27,461 bases of DNA from RQOF01 sp964461135 (GCA_964461135.1 CAYWTB010000062.1:1-27461), one strand, 5' to 3'. Counted from the stretch's first letter, positions 1 through 8,462 are shown. The notes: generated from the letters alone by a model not told the origin. Made by a program: numbers and translations.

Positions 1-97
1 GCAGAACTAATCTAACGTTAATCAGGGAAGGGGTCATTTGGCCCTATAGAAGATAACACACTGAAAAGAATATTATTTAAATAAAAGGAGCAAATTT

Positions 98-874
98 ATG
101 AAATATGTATTTCTTTTTCTCTTTAGTGCCGTCTTCGGTCTTATGGGCCAGGGTTCCGTACGCACCGAGGAAATAGAATATAACGATGGTGCAGCTATTT
201 TGAAGGGTTATCTGGCATATAATCCCAATCAGCAGGGAAAACGGCCGGGTGTACTGGTAGTCCATGAATGGTGGGGGCTTAACGACTATGCTCGTCTCAG
301 GGCAAAACAGCTGGCAGAAATGGGATATGTGGCTTTTGCTCTGGATATGTATGGTAAGGGAGCGGTGGCAAAGGATGCCCAGGAAGCAGCAAAATTAGCC
401 GGGCAATTTTATCAGGACGGAGCCCTTATGCGTGAACGTGCAGCAGCGGGACTTGCAGTGCTTAAGTCCCAGGCTGCAGTCAATCCGGAAAAGCTGGCCG
501 CCATCGGATTCTGTTTTGGCGGCACAACCGTTCTGGAACTGGCACGCAGTGGTGCAGACCTGAAGGGTTTTGTCAGTTTTCACGGGGGATTAAATACCCC
601 GGATCCGGATGACGCCAAAAAAATCAGAGGCTCTGTACTGGTTTTACATGGTGCAGATGATCCCCACGTGAAGACCGAAGATGTACTGGCTTTCCAGGAT
701 GAAATGCGAAATGCCGGGGTGGACTGGCAGATGAATATTTATGGAAATGCCGTTCACAGTTTTACCAATCCTGCAGCAGGAAATGATAATTCCAGGGGAT
801 CCGCCTATAATGAAAAAGCAGCTGAACGATCATGGAAAGCCATGCAATTATTTTTCAGGGAAATATTCAAATAA
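98..874 (+). CDS. Secreted dienelactone-hydrolase family protein
   Basis: This 258-residue protein is an alpha/beta hydrolase of the dienelactone hydrolase family. It starts with a hydrophobic signal peptide (about residues 1-20), so it is probably exported. The nucleophile motif GFCFGG puts the catalytic cysteine at C139, typical of this family rather than of serine esterases. HGADDPH supplies an aspartate near 187-188, and VHSF supplies the histidine H220, completing a Cys-Asp-His triad. VVHEWWGLN near residue 54 matches the family's substrate-pocket strand. The start is set by AGGAG at 86-90, seven bases before the ATG. The true substrate cannot be read from the sequence; a general carboxylester or lactone hydrolase is the safe call. 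The gene appears to stand alone, and its link to what follows depends on the scaffold join at 953-962. Confidence 0.88.
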   Translation: MKYVFLFLFSAVFGLMGQGSVRTEEIEYNDGAAILKGYLAYNPNQQGKRPGVLVVHEWWGLNDYARLRAKQLAEMGYVAFALDMYGKGAVAKDAQEAAKLAGQFYQDGALMRERAAAGLAVLKSQAAVNPEKLAAIGFCFGGTTVLELARSGADLKGFVSFHGGLNTPDPDDAKKIRGSVLVLHGADDPHVKTEDVLAFQDEMRNAGVDWQMNIYGNAVHSFTNPAAGNDNSRGSAYNEKAAERSWKAMQLFFREIFK

Positions 875-952
875 TCAGAAATTTAAACGGTTCTAAGTAG
901 AAAAATTACTTTCAATTATTTTTCCTCAAGGCAGATAAATGATGAAAAGATT

Positions 953-962
953 NNNNNNNNNN
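953..962. other. Assembly gap (10 N)
   Basis: Ten undetermined bases. A round run of ten usually marks a scaffold join of unknown true length, so the adjacency of the hydrolase gene and tRNA-Val rests on scaffolding. Confidence 0.97.
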
Positions 963-971
963 AATTAGTTG

Positions 972-999
972 TTGCATTTCCATTTCCTCATGGTTAAAT
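972..999 (+). promoter_or_regulatory. Candidate sigma70-type promoter for tRNA-Val
   Basis: TTGCAT (972-977) and TTAAAT (994-999) are separated by 16 bases. The predicted start, near 1006, is about 19 bases before the mature tRNA 5' end. The position fits a stand-alone tRNA promoter, but both boxes deviate from consensus and the call is by eye. Confidence 0.4.
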
Positions 1000-1024
1000 T
1001 TTTCGTTACTTTTTTGCGTGGTAT

Positions 1025-1098
<74 letters not shown>

Positions 1099-1106
1099 CA
1101 GTCAGG

Positions 1107-1139
1107 AAGCCACGAATTAGCCTTCGTGGCTTTGTTTCT
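1107..1139 (+). terminator. Rho-independent terminator after tRNA-Val
   Basis: A perfect 10-bp stem, AAGCCACGAA (1107-1116) with TTCGTGGCTT (1123-1132), encloses a 6-base loop and runs into a T-rich tract. It separates the tRNA from thrS, which starts only about 25 bases later. thrS therefore depends on read-through or on a promoter overlapping this hairpin. Confidence 0.8.
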
Positions 1140-1163
1140 ATGTAACAAATGGAAGATTATGAA

Positions 1164-3083
1164 ATGAGTGATAAGATAAAATTTAAATTCCCGGACGGTT
1201 CCGTAAAAGAATTTCCAAAGGGGACCACCGGCCTGGATATTCTGAAAGTCATTAATGGCCGCTTTCGGAAAGAAGCAACAGGAATAAAGGTTAACGGGTT
1301 GGTTAAAAGCCTGCCGGAACCGATTAAGGAAGATGCGGAAATTCAAATACTGACATTCGATGATAAAGAAGGGCGCCATGTTTTCTGGCACAGTTCCGCA
1401 CATCTTATGGCTCATGCTATACAACGGCTTTTTCCTGAAACCAAATTCGGTATTGGTCCGGCCATTGATGATGGTTTTTATTATGATATCGATGTTGACC
1501 ATACCCTCACGCCGGATGATTTTGACAAAATTGAATCCGAGATGGCAAAAATAGTGGATGAAGATTTCCCCATTAAGAGGAAGGAATGGGAAAAGAAAGA
1601 GGTGATCGAATATTTCAAAAAACGGCACGAAGATCTCAAACTGGATCTGCTGGAGGAACTGGAAGACGGGATCTCCACTTACTCGGAAGGCGATTTTACT
1701 GATCTGTGCCGCGGTCCGCATCTGCCCTCTACCGGAAAAATCGGTAAAAACTTTAAATTGCTGAGCGTTGCCGGTGCTTACTGGCGTGGGGACGAAAAGA
1801 ATAAAATGCTGCAACGGTTATATGCCATTTCCTTCCCTAAACGAAAAATGCTGGAAGAGTATCTGCACCGGCTGGAGGAAGCAAAGCGGCGGGATCACCG
1901 CAAACTGGGACGTGAACTAGATCTTTTCAGCATCCAGGAGAGTATCGGCAACGGGTTAATTCTGTGGCATCCCAAAGGCGCCAGAATCAGACGGATTATG
2001 GAAGAATTCACTGTCCGCGAACATTATAAGAACGGATACGAGCTGGTTTATACCCCGCACATTGCTAAACTTCATCTGTGGGAAACCAGCGGACATACCG
2101 GCTTTTACCAGGAAAATATGTTTGCCCCCATGGAAGTGGAAGAGGTGGATTACCAGTTAAAACCGATGAATTGCCCCTTTCACATCACCATCTATAAAAA
2201 CCAGATCCGGAGCTACCGTGATCTCCCCATCAGGCTGTTTGAACTGGGCACGGTTTACCGGTATGAACGTTCGGGTGTTCTTCATGGTCTGATGCGGGTA
2301 CGCGGATTTACTCAGGATGATTCTCACATCTTCTGCACCCCGGAAAATCTGAATGAAGAAATTTCACGTGTACTGAATTTTACACTTTACATTCTGCGAA
2401 CCTTCGGTTTCAGTGAATATGAAGTATATCTGTCCACCAGACCGGAAAAATTTGTAGGTCAGGTGGAAAACTGGGATAAAGCCACCGAGGCGTTGAAATA
2501 TGCACTGGAACAGAGCAGCCTTAGTTATGAAGTTGATGCGGGGGAAGGTGTTTTTTACGGGCCCAAAATCGATATAAAGATTAAAGATTCATTGGGCCGT
2601 TCCTGGCAGTGTTCCACCATTCAGGTGGATTTCAACCTGCCGGAGAGGTTTATGGTTGAATACATCGGGGAAGACGGGCATCCTCACCAGCCGATAGTTA
2701 TCCACCGGGCATTAATGGGTTCTGTGGAAAGATTTTTCGGGGTTCTGATTGAACATTACGCCGGCGCATTCCCCACCTGGCTGGCTCCGGTACAGGCCAT
2801 TGTTTTACCCATTACAGACCGCCAGCATGATTACGCCCGTAAAATTCGGGAAGAGCTTCGCCAGGCAGAGATCCGCAGCGAGATGGACCTGCGCAGTGAA
2901 AAAGTGGGCTATAAAATTCGGGAAGCCGAGGTGAACAAGATTCCCTATATGCTGATCGTGGGAGATCAGGAGGTTGAAAACAATCAAATTTCCGTGCGCC
3001 AAAAAGGAACCGGTGATCTGGGGAAAATGGTAATCTCTGATTTCATTAATAAAATCGCAGTAGAAATTGCAAATAAAAAATAA
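1164..3083 (+). CDS. thrS: Threonyl-tRNA synthetase
   Basis: This class II synthetase charges tRNA-Thr. Domain order is complete: an N-terminal TGS domain (about residues 1-65), the editing domain with an HSSAHLMAHA motif near residue 75, the class II catalytic core and a C-terminal anticodon-binding domain. The catalytic zinc ligands are present at C337 (MNCPFH), H388 (DDSHIF) and H514 (VIHRAL), matching E. coli C334, H385 and H511 with a constant offset of 3. I chose the ATG at 1164 because GGAAG at 1151-1155 sits at good spacing before it. An in-frame ATG at 1149 would add five residues but has no ribosome site. The protein is 639 residues, normal for the family. It is first in the operon with infC, rpmI and rplT. 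No T-box is visible upstream. Confidence 0.97.
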   Translation: MSDKIKFKFPDGSVKEFPKGTTGLDILKVINGRFRKEATGIKVNGLVKSLPEPIKEDAEIQILTFDDKEGRHVFWHSSAHLMAHAIQRLFPETKFGIGPAIDDGFYYDIDVDHTLTPDDFDKIESEMAKIVDEDFPIKRKEWEKKEVIEYFKKRHEDLKLDLLEELEDGISTYSEGDFTDLCRGPHLPSTGKIGKNFKLLSVAGAYWRGDEKNKMLQRLYAISFPKRKMLEEYLHRLEEAKRRDHRKLGRELDLFSIQESIGNGLILWHPKGARIRRIMEEFTVREHYKNGYELVYTPHIAKLHLWETSGHTGFYQENMFAPMEVEEVDYQLKPMNCPFHITIYKNQIRSYRDLPIRLFELGTVYRYERSGVLHGLMRVRGFTQDDSHIFCTPENLNEEISRVLNFTLYILRTFGFSEYEVYLSTRPEKFVGQVENWDKATEALKYALEQSSLSYEVDAGEGVFYGPKIDIKIKDSLGRSWQCSTIQVDFNLPERFMVEYIGEDGHPHQPIVIHRALMGSVERFFGVLIEHYAGAFPTWLAPVQAIVLPITDRQHDYARKIREELRQAEIRSEMDLRSEKVGYKIREAEVNKIPYMLIVGDQEVENNQISVRQKGTGDLGKMVISDFINKIAVEIANKK

Positions 3084-3096
3084 GAAGAACAAAAGC

Positions 3097-3113
3097 AGGA
3101 GGATTCACTTATC
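3097..3113 (+). promoter_or_regulatory. infC: infC ribosome site with AUC start codon
   Basis: A perfect AGGAGG (3097-3102) is followed by 8 bases and then ATC at 3111-3113. The frame continues without interruption into the conserved IF-3 N-terminus. No ATG, GTG or TTG lies in that frame until GTG at 3153, which is inside the conserved domain and has no ribosome site. Rare AUU/AUC/AUA starts are an established feature of infC, where IF-3 discriminates against its own start codon. Confidence 0.85.
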
Positions 3114-3626
3114 AGCAAAGAGACAGATGTTCGCGTAAACGATCAGATTCGTGTGCAGAATGTTCGTTTAATTTCTCCGGACGGTGAACAGATTGGAATT
3201 GTGCCAACCCGGGAGGCACTGCAAAAGGCGGAAAATTATGGATTGGATCTGGTGGAAGTATCCCCAAACTCGAAACCGCCTGTCTGCCGGATCATGGATT
3301 TCGGTAAGTATAAATACGAGCAGAGCAAGAAAGAAAAAATAAGCAAGAAAAAGCAGCATATTATCACAGTTAAAGAAATTCGTTTAAGACCGCGAACCGA
3401 TGAGCATGACCTGGAAACAAAATTAAGGCATGCCCGGAAATTTCTGGAACAAAAAAACAAAGTTAAAATAACCATACTTTTCAGAGGCCGCGAAATGGCC
3501 TACCAGGATTTTGGAAGAGAATTGATGGAGAAGGTTAAAGAATTCCTCGATGAAGTTGGAAAAGTTGAGGCGGAACCGAAGATGGAGGGTAGACGTATGA
3601 TCATGATCCTGGCTGCAAAAAATTAG
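3111..3626 (+). CDS. infC: Translation initiation factor IF-3 (AUC start)
   Basis: IF-3 binds the 30S subunit and enforces start-codon and initiator-tRNA selection. Read from the AUC at 3111, the protein is 171 residues and has the full N-terminal signature VRVNDQIRVQNVRLISPDGE. Starting at GTG 3153 would remove part of this conserved segment. The N domain (to about residue 80) is followed by a lysine-rich linker (KKEKISKKKQ) and the C domain with RPRTDEHDLETKLRHA and LFRGREM, the usual signatures. The gene lies 27 bases after thrS and 39 bases before rpmI, in the classical thrS-infC-rpmI-rplT order. The AUC start implies negative autoregulation, as known for E. coli infC; this is inferred, not shown. 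Confidence 0.95.
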   Translation: MSKETDVRVNDQIRVQNVRLISPDGEQIGIVPTREALQKAENYGLDLVEVSPNSKPPVCRIMDFGKYKYEQSKKEKISKKKQHIITVKEIRLRPRTDEHDLETKLRHARKFLEQKNKVKITILFRGREMAYQDFGRELMEKVKEFLDEVGKVEAEPKMEGRRMIMILAAKN

Positions 3627-3665
3627 AGATACAGACAGAAGCAAAAAATTTATAAAGGGGATTAT

Positions 3666-3860
3666 ATGCCTAAGATGAAATCTTGCCGCGGGGCAAAAAA
3701 GCGGTTCAAAGTAACTGCTTCCGGTAAAATTAAATCACGACGAGCCTATAAGAGTCACATTCTGACCAGTAAAACGAAGAAAAGAAAAAGAAACTTGCGG
3801 AAACCGTCCTATATTAATACTGTTGATGAACCGCGTGTCCACAAGATGATTTTGGAATAA
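3666..3860 (+). CDS. rpmI: 50S ribosomal protein L35
   Basis: This 64-residue, strongly basic protein begins MPKMKSCRGAKKRFKVTASG, the standard L35 signature, and ends within the usual 64-66 residue range. AAAGGGG lies just upstream of the ATG. It sits between infC and rplT, as in most bacteria, and is very probably co-transcribed and translationally coupled with them. L35 assembles into the large ribosomal subunit. Confidence 0.97.
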   Translation: MPKMKSCRGAKKRFKVTASGKIKSRRAYKSHILTSKTKKRKRNLRKPSYINTVDEPRVHKMILE

Positions 3861-3881
3861 AACAAGTTCAGGAGGTTTCAC

Positions 3882-4229
3882 ATGCCCAGAACAAAAAATA
3901 ATGTGGCAGCAAAAAAACGCCACAAAAAAATACTCAAAATGGCCAAGGGCTACCGGCTCTCACGGGGAAAATTATACGGCACCGCCAAAGATCAGGTGGA
4001 AAAAAGCCTGGGATATGCTTACCGGGATCGCCGTCAAAAAAAGAGAAGTTTCCGGTCTCTATGGATCGCCCGTATTAATGCAGCATGCCGGTTGAATGGC
4101 ACATCCTATTCAAAGTTCATCCACGGTCTTAAGGAACAGAGCATCGACCTTGACAGGAAATCACTGGCTCATATTGCCATGCATGAACCTCAGGCCTTCC
4201 AGCAGCTGGTTCAGCAGGTAAACGCCTGA
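3882..4229 (+). CDS. rplT: 50S ribosomal protein L20
   Basis: A 115-residue L20 with the expected N-terminus MPRTKNNVAAKKRHKKILK, the RNA-binding motif GYRLSRGKLYGTAKDQVEKS and the globular C-terminal half with LWIARINAACR. AGGAGG precedes the ATG at ideal spacing. L20 is an early 23S rRNA assembly protein and, in several bacteria, represses this operon by binding its mRNA. I found no recognisable L20 leader structure here. It is the last gene of the operon, followed by a strong terminator at 4252. Confidence 0.97.
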   Translation: MPRTKNNVAAKKRHKKILKMAKGYRLSRGKLYGTAKDQVEKSLGYAYRDRRQKKRSFRSLWIARINAACRLNGTSYSKFIHGLKEQSIDLDRKSLAHIAMHEPQAFQQLVQQVNA

Positions 4230-4251
4230 GCAGCCAGTTTGCCCGGTATTC

Positions 4252-4289
4252 AATAGGAATTGAAAATATTTTTCAATTCCTATTTTTTT
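4252..4289 (+). terminator. Strong Rho-independent terminator after rplT
   Basis: A perfect 15-bp inverted repeat (4252-4266 with 4270-4284) has a 3-base loop and a run of seven Ts (4283-4289). Its position shows that thrS-infC-rpmI-rplT ends here and that pheS-pheT needs its own promoter in 4290-4395. No clear promoter could be picked out there. Confidence 0.9.
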
Positions 4290-4395
4290 ATTGCCTGATC
4301 CTCCTTTAAATTTCCATGATCATAAGCAAAGTAACAGTGAGGAAATAAATTTCCCCTTACTGCAGATATTTTGATTCAAAAAATTTGCCTGTCAG

Positions 4396-5400
4396 ATGAA
4401 AGACAAAATCGGAAATATCAAGAATAACTTTCTCAGCGTCCTGGACTCGGTAAACAATGCTCAGGGCTATGAATCACTTCGCGTTAAGTATCTGGGTCGT
4501 AAAGGACTCATCCAGGAACTTTACTCTCAGCTGAAAGATGCTCCTCCTGAGGAACGACCCGCCTTAGGTAAGGAAATAAACATCCTCCGTTCATTCATTG
4601 AATCCAAGACGGAGCAGCTGAAATCACGCTTCAGCATAAAGAAGGTAAAACAGAAAGAGGATATTACCCTTCCCGGCCGGACGCCGGCAGTTGGCCGGAA
4701 ACATCCCCTCACGCTGGTTTTGAACGATATTAAAAAATATTTTATCCGTTTGGGATTCACAGTAGCTGACGGGCCGGATGTGGAAACTGATTTCTTTAAT
4801 TTCTCCGCTTTGAACTTCCCTGAAAATCACCCGGCGCGGGCGATGCAGGATACCCTGTTCATCAGCGAAAATATTGTTCTGCGTACCCACACCTCGCCCG
4901 TTCAGATCCGAACCATGATGAACCAGCCCCCACCGGTAAGGATAATCGCTCCCGGCCGTGTATATCGCCGGGATACTCCGGACGCCAGCCACTCGCCGTT
5001 TTTCCATCAGGTGGAAGGTCTGTTCGTGGATAGAGGGGTAAGCTTTGGAGATCTCCGGGCGGTTATCCAGGAGCTGGCCAAATACCTGTTCGGTGCCGAT
5101 ATTCATGTCAGGTTCAGACCCAGTTTTTTCCCCTTTACCGAACCCAGTATGGAATACGACTTCAACTGTATATTCTGCCGGGGAAAAGGATGTAAAGTAT
5201 GTAAATACACCGGCTGGGTGGAAATATCCGGAGCCGGGATGGTGCATCCCAATGTGTTCAAAGCCGTAGGATATGATCCGGAAAAATACACCGGTTATGC
5301 ATTCGGAATGGGGGTGGATAGAATGGCCATGCTGAGATATAATATTGATGACATCAGACTGTTTTTCGAAAATGATATGCGTTTTCTCAGACAATTCTGA
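4396..5400 (+). CDS. pheS: Phenylalanyl-tRNA synthetase alpha subunit
   Basis: This is the catalytic subunit of the alpha2-beta2 enzyme that charges tRNA-Phe. It has 334 residues, within family range. An N-terminal coiled-coil arm (about 1-90, with KYLGRKG) is followed by the class II core. That core includes the motif-2 region GRVYRRDTPDASHSPFFHQVEGL, where pairs such as RRD and HQVEG are diagnostic, and motif 3 GMGVDRMAMLRY near the C-terminus. The segment with CIFC, GCKVC and CKYTGW is the cysteine-rich insertion found in many bacterial PheS proteins. The ribosome site before the ATG is weak. pheT follows 48 bases downstream. Confidence 0.97.
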   Translation: MKDKIGNIKNNFLSVLDSVNNAQGYESLRVKYLGRKGLIQELYSQLKDAPPEERPALGKEINILRSFIESKTEQLKSRFSIKKVKQKEDITLPGRTPAVGRKHPLTLVLNDIKKYFIRLGFTVADGPDVETDFFNFSALNFPENHPARAMQDTLFISENIVLRTHTSPVQIRTMMNQPPPVRIIAPGRVYRRDTPDASHSPFFHQVEGLFVDRGVSFGDLRAVIQELAKYLFGADIHVRFRPSFFPFTEPSMEYDFNCIFCRGKGCKVCKYTGWVEISGAGMVHPNVFKAVGYDPEKYTGYAFGMGVDRMAMLRYNIDDIRLFFENDMRFLRQF

Positions 5401-5448
5401 AGTCAGGGAATAGCCACTCCCATAAGCAGACAGACTTAGAGGATAGGC

Positions 5449-7824
5449 ATGAAAGTTTCTTATAACTGGTTAAAAGATTACCTTTCTCTCTCACTGGAAC
5501 CCCATCAGCTGGCAGACCGCCTCTCACTGGTAGGATTGGAAGTTGAGGAAATAATTGAGCGGCGTTTTGATATTCCCCGGGTGGTGGTGGGACGTGTCCT
5601 CTCGGTGGAAGAACACCCCGGGGCGGACAAGCTGCGCATCTGCCAGGTATCTATCGGGGAAGAGGAGTTATCCATTGTATGCGGGGCATCAAACGTTGCC
5701 GCCGGACAAGTGGTCCCGGTTGCTAAAGCAGGGGCCAGCCTCCCCAACGGTCTGAAGATCCGCAAAGCAAAAATCAGAGGAATTGAATCGAACGGAATGA
5801 TTTGCTCCGAAGCGGAGCTGGGATTACACGAGAAATCAGAAGGTATCTGGGTACTGCCGGATAATCTGCCTCCGGGTGTTCCGCTGGATAAAGCACTGCA
5901 ACTAGAGAATGATTTCATACTGGATATTGCCGTTACCCCCAACCGCCCGGATTGTCTGAGTCATCTTGGCATCGCCCGTGAAATCGGGGCCATTATTAAA
6001 CAGCATATACATAAACCGGAAACCAGGCTGAAGGAACTGAAGGATCCCGCCAGTTCGCAGATAGGCATAACCATCAAGACACAGGAAGGTTGTCCGCGTT
6101 ACTCTGCACGGGTAATCCGCAAGGTTGAGGTGGGTCCCTCACCCTCCTGGCTGGTTAAGCGCCTGGAATCCGTGGGAATACGCTCAATCAACAATGTGGT
6201 GGATATTACTAACTATATCCTGATGGAAACCGGACATCCCCTGCACGCATTCGACATGGATTTACTCGCCGGTCCGGAAATAGTGGTACGGGAAGCCCTC
6301 CAGGGAGAAACCTTTACCACCCTGGATGACAAAGAACGGACTTTACCCAAAGGCACGGTCCTGATCTGCGATGCGGAAAAACCGGTAGCACTTGGTGGCA
6401 TCATGGGGGGGCTCAATTCCGAGGTAAATACCGACACCCGAAATATCCTGCTGGAAAGTGCCTATTTTAAACCGGAAAGTATCCAGGTCAGTTCAAGGCT
6501 GCTGGGATTATCTACCGAGGCATCCCAACGCTTCGAACGTGGCGCGGATCCCAACGGAACAGTTTATCCGCTCAACCGTGCCGCTGGCCTTATTGCCGAG
6601 ATATGTCATGGTGAAATTTACCAGGGCGTGGTGGACGTTTATCCCGGGGTCATTAAAGAAAACTCGGTATCTTTGCAGGTGGATCCGATCAATACTCTTC
6701 TGGGTACTTCCCTAAAGCAGGAAGAGATGTCAGAACTGCTGGAAAGTATTGATCTGAAAGTGAAAGACGGAAAAGTCATTGTGCCAACCTTCCGACCGGA
6801 TATCAGCGGTATGGCCGACCTGGCTGAAGAGATTGCACGTCTTTATGGCCTGGATAATATTCCGCCCCGCCGGATTTTTGAAAGCGATTACCGTGTCCGG
6901 ATCAACGAGTTCGATGTTTTCATAGATGAACTGAAAGAGATCCTTGCCGGTCTGGGTTTGCAGGAGGTTATTTCCAGCAGCATGGTTAACAGCCAGCTAT
7001 GGGAAAAAGCAACCGGCAAAAAATTGTATCCCCTTCTGAATCCCATATCCAAAGATCTTGATGGATTGAGAAATTCCCTGCTTCCCAGCCTGGCCCAGCT
7101 GGTACAGTACAATTTAAACCGAAAATCAAAAGATCTGAGACTCTTCGAAATCAACCGGATTTTCATTCCGCCGGGGAAAAAAAATGAACTGCCCGGAGAA
7201 GAACTGCACCTGTCTGTTGCATTGACAGGCAGCAGGGATGGTGATGTATGGTACTCTACTCAACAGCCTGTTGATTTTTTCGACATTAAGGGTTTGACCG
7301 AGGCAATCTGCCACAAAATTTCACTTGACAACTGGCGATTTATTTCTTATTCTGAAAACGGTTTACAGGAAAACGGGATATCGGTAATTTGCGGGAAGGA
7401 AACGGTTGGTTTCTGCGGTCGGTTAAACCAAAAACTTACAGAAGTATTTAATATTGAAGAAGATATATACATTGCAGATTTTGTTGTACGGGCGTTGTTC
7501 GACAACAGAAAAACCGACAAAAAATACCAGCCGATCCCCCGTTTTCCTTCTATGGAACGGGACCTTGCATTAATTATCGACAGTGATCTGGAAGCAGAGA
7601 AACTTGTGACGGCCATTCAGAAAGAGGGTGGTACGTTACTTACAAAAGTAGATGTTTTCGATATTTATCTGGGCAAGCAGATACCGGAAGGGAAGAAGAG
7701 TCTGGCATTTCGTCTCACTTTCCGATCGTCAAAGCGCACGTTGACCGAAGATGAAGTAAATGTGTTAATCGAAAAGATTTATAAGGCGGTCCAGCGGTCA
7801 TTTCAGGCAAAACTCAGGACATGA
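5449..7824 (+). CDS. pheT: Phenylalanyl-tRNA synthetase beta subunit
   Basis: The 791-residue beta subunit handles tRNA binding and editing for PheRS. Domains in order are an N-terminal segment beginning MKVSYNWLKDYL, an EMAP/tRNA-binding domain (about 40-150), the B3/B4 editing domain (about 210-380), B5 (about 405-475), the catalytic-like core and a C-terminal anticodon-binding FDX-ACB domain (about 700-791, with RFPSMERDLALI). Length is typical. AGAGGAT lies 5 bases before the ATG. The stop codon overlaps the start of the next gene by four bases (ATGA), so the coiled-coil gene is translationally coupled to pheT. Confidence 0.97.
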   Translation: MKVSYNWLKDYLSLSLEPHQLADRLSLVGLEVEEIIERRFDIPRVVVGRVLSVEEHPGADKLRICQVSIGEEELSIVCGASNVAAGQVVPVAKAGASLPNGLKIRKAKIRGIESNGMICSEAELGLHEKSEGIWVLPDNLPPGVPLDKALQLENDFILDIAVTPNRPDCLSHLGIAREIGAIIKQHIHKPETRLKELKDPASSQIGITIKTQEGCPRYSARVIRKVEVGPSPSWLVKRLESVGIRSINNVVDITNYILMETGHPLHAFDMDLLAGPEIVVREALQGETFTTLDDKERTLPKGTVLICDAEKPVALGGIMGGLNSEVNTDTRNILLESAYFKPESIQVSSRLLGLSTEASQRFERGADPNGTVYPLNRAAGLIAEICHGEIYQGVVDVYPGVIKENSVSLQVDPINTLLGTSLKQEEMSELLESIDLKVKDGKVIVPTFRPDISGMADLAEEIARLYGLDNIPPRRIFESDYRVRINEFDVFIDELKEILAGLGLQEVISSSMVNSQLWEKATGKKLYPLLNPISKDLDGLRNSLLPSLAQLVQYNLNRKSKDLRLFEINRIFIPPGKKNELPGEELHLSVALTGSRDGDVWYSTQQPVDFFDIKGLTEAICHKISLDNWRFISYSENGLQENGISVICGKETVGFCGRLNQKLTEVFNIEEDIYIADFVVRALFDNRKTDKKYQPIPRFPSMERDLALIIDSDLEAEKLVTAIQKEGGTLLTKVDVFDIYLGKQIPEGKKSLAFRLTFRSSKRTLTEDEVNVLIEKIYKAVQRSFQAKLRT

Positions 7825-8117
7825 GCATGGATGCCGAAATCAGAGCAATTTTCAGGAATTATACCCTATTAATCGAGCGCATAAAAAAGCTGATTTTTAT
7901 TGTCAACAGGTTAGATGAAAAAAATAATGATATGCAAAAAAAGTTTCACCAGCTGGAAGAGAAATTAAATTCTCACGCGCTGGAAAATGAAACTTTAGAG
8001 TTGAAAGAGGAATTAAAAAAATTGAAGATTGAAAATAAAATATTAAAGGAGAAGGAAACTCAAATTAAAACAAAAATAGAACGCCTTGCAGTCAAATTAG
8101 ATCAAATACAATTATGA
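7821..8117 (+). CDS. Small coiled-coil protein, ZapB-like
   Basis: A 98-residue protein made almost entirely of charged heptads after a short mixed N-terminus (about residues 1-30). From about residue 32 to the end it is rich in K, E, L, N and Q and should form one long coiled coil. There is no signal peptide or enzyme motif. It starts inside the pheT stop codon (ATGA overlap) and lies 39 bases before zapA. Small coiled-coil genes directly upstream of zapA occur in several phyla and are often annotated as ZapB-like division proteins. The assignment rests on position and coiled-coil character, because such sequences carry little family signal. Confidence 0.6.
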   Translation: MSMDAEIRAIFRNYTLLIERIKKLIFIVNRLDEKNNDMQKKFHQLEEKLNSHALENETLELKEELKKLKIENKILKEKETQIKTKIERLAVKLDQIQL

Positions 8118-8134
8118 ACATTTAGGTAACCAAA

Positions 8135-8158
8135 ATTTTAAATCATTAAATTTAAAAT
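8135..8158. repeat. Perfect AT-only inverted repeat over the zapA start
   Basis: ATTTTAAAT (8135-8143) and ATTTAAAAT (8150-8158) are exact 9-bp inverted copies around a 6-base spacer. The right arm includes the first two bases of the zapA ATG. The arm could fold in mRNA or be a dyad-symmetric protein site; with only A and T in the stem, chance is a real possibility. Confidence 0.5.
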
Positions 8159-8462
8159 GGAAAAATCTTCAATAAAAGTCAATATCATGGGGTCTGAATA
8201 TGCTCTGAAATCGGAGGTCGATTCCGAATATGTTCAGGAGCTGGCCGCTTATGTGGATCAGAAAATGCGCAAACTGGCCGAGGGATCCCCGGTTCATGCG
8301 CCCCTCAAGATTGCAGTATTAACTGCCGTTAATATCAGTGACGAACTTTTTCGGTTGAAACGAAAATATGATCAGATCGTAAAAGAAATAGAATCGACGA
8401 GTCAAGAAATAACGGAGAATGTAGATACTTTTTTAGATCAGTATTCAGATTATTTGAAATAG
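8157..8462 (+). CDS. zapA: Cell division protein ZapA
   Basis: A 101-residue ZapA-family protein that promotes FtsZ bundling at the division site. The N-terminal beta-rich head has the usual form (IKVNIMGSEYALKSE, then YVQELAAYVDQKM). The motif KIAVLTAVNISDELFRLKRK leads into a C-terminal coiled coil. There is no clear Shine-Dalgarno before the ATG, and the start codon lies in the right arm of an inverted repeat (8135-8158), which may affect its translation. The TAG stop at 8460-8462 is immediately followed by the 6S RNA, an arrangement known from other bacteria in which ssrS lies behind zapA. Confidence 0.9.
   Translation: MEKSSIKVNIMGSEYALKSEVDSEYVQELAAYVDQKMRKLAEGSPVHAPLKIAVLTAVNISDELFRLKRKYDQIVKEIESTSQEITENVDTFLDQYSDYLK

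Noticed and set aside
1099..1163. T-box or attenuator controlling thrS
   Set aside because: The only structure is the 10-bp tRNA terminator; there is no specifier loop, T-box sequence or threonine-rich leader peptide.
4290..4395. PheM-like attenuator leader before pheS
   Set aside because: No short reading frame rich in phenylalanine codons and no alternative hairpins were found there.
4624..5394. 256-codon open frame antisense to pheS
   Set aside because: It lies entirely within the well-supported pheS gene and shows no recognisable motif.
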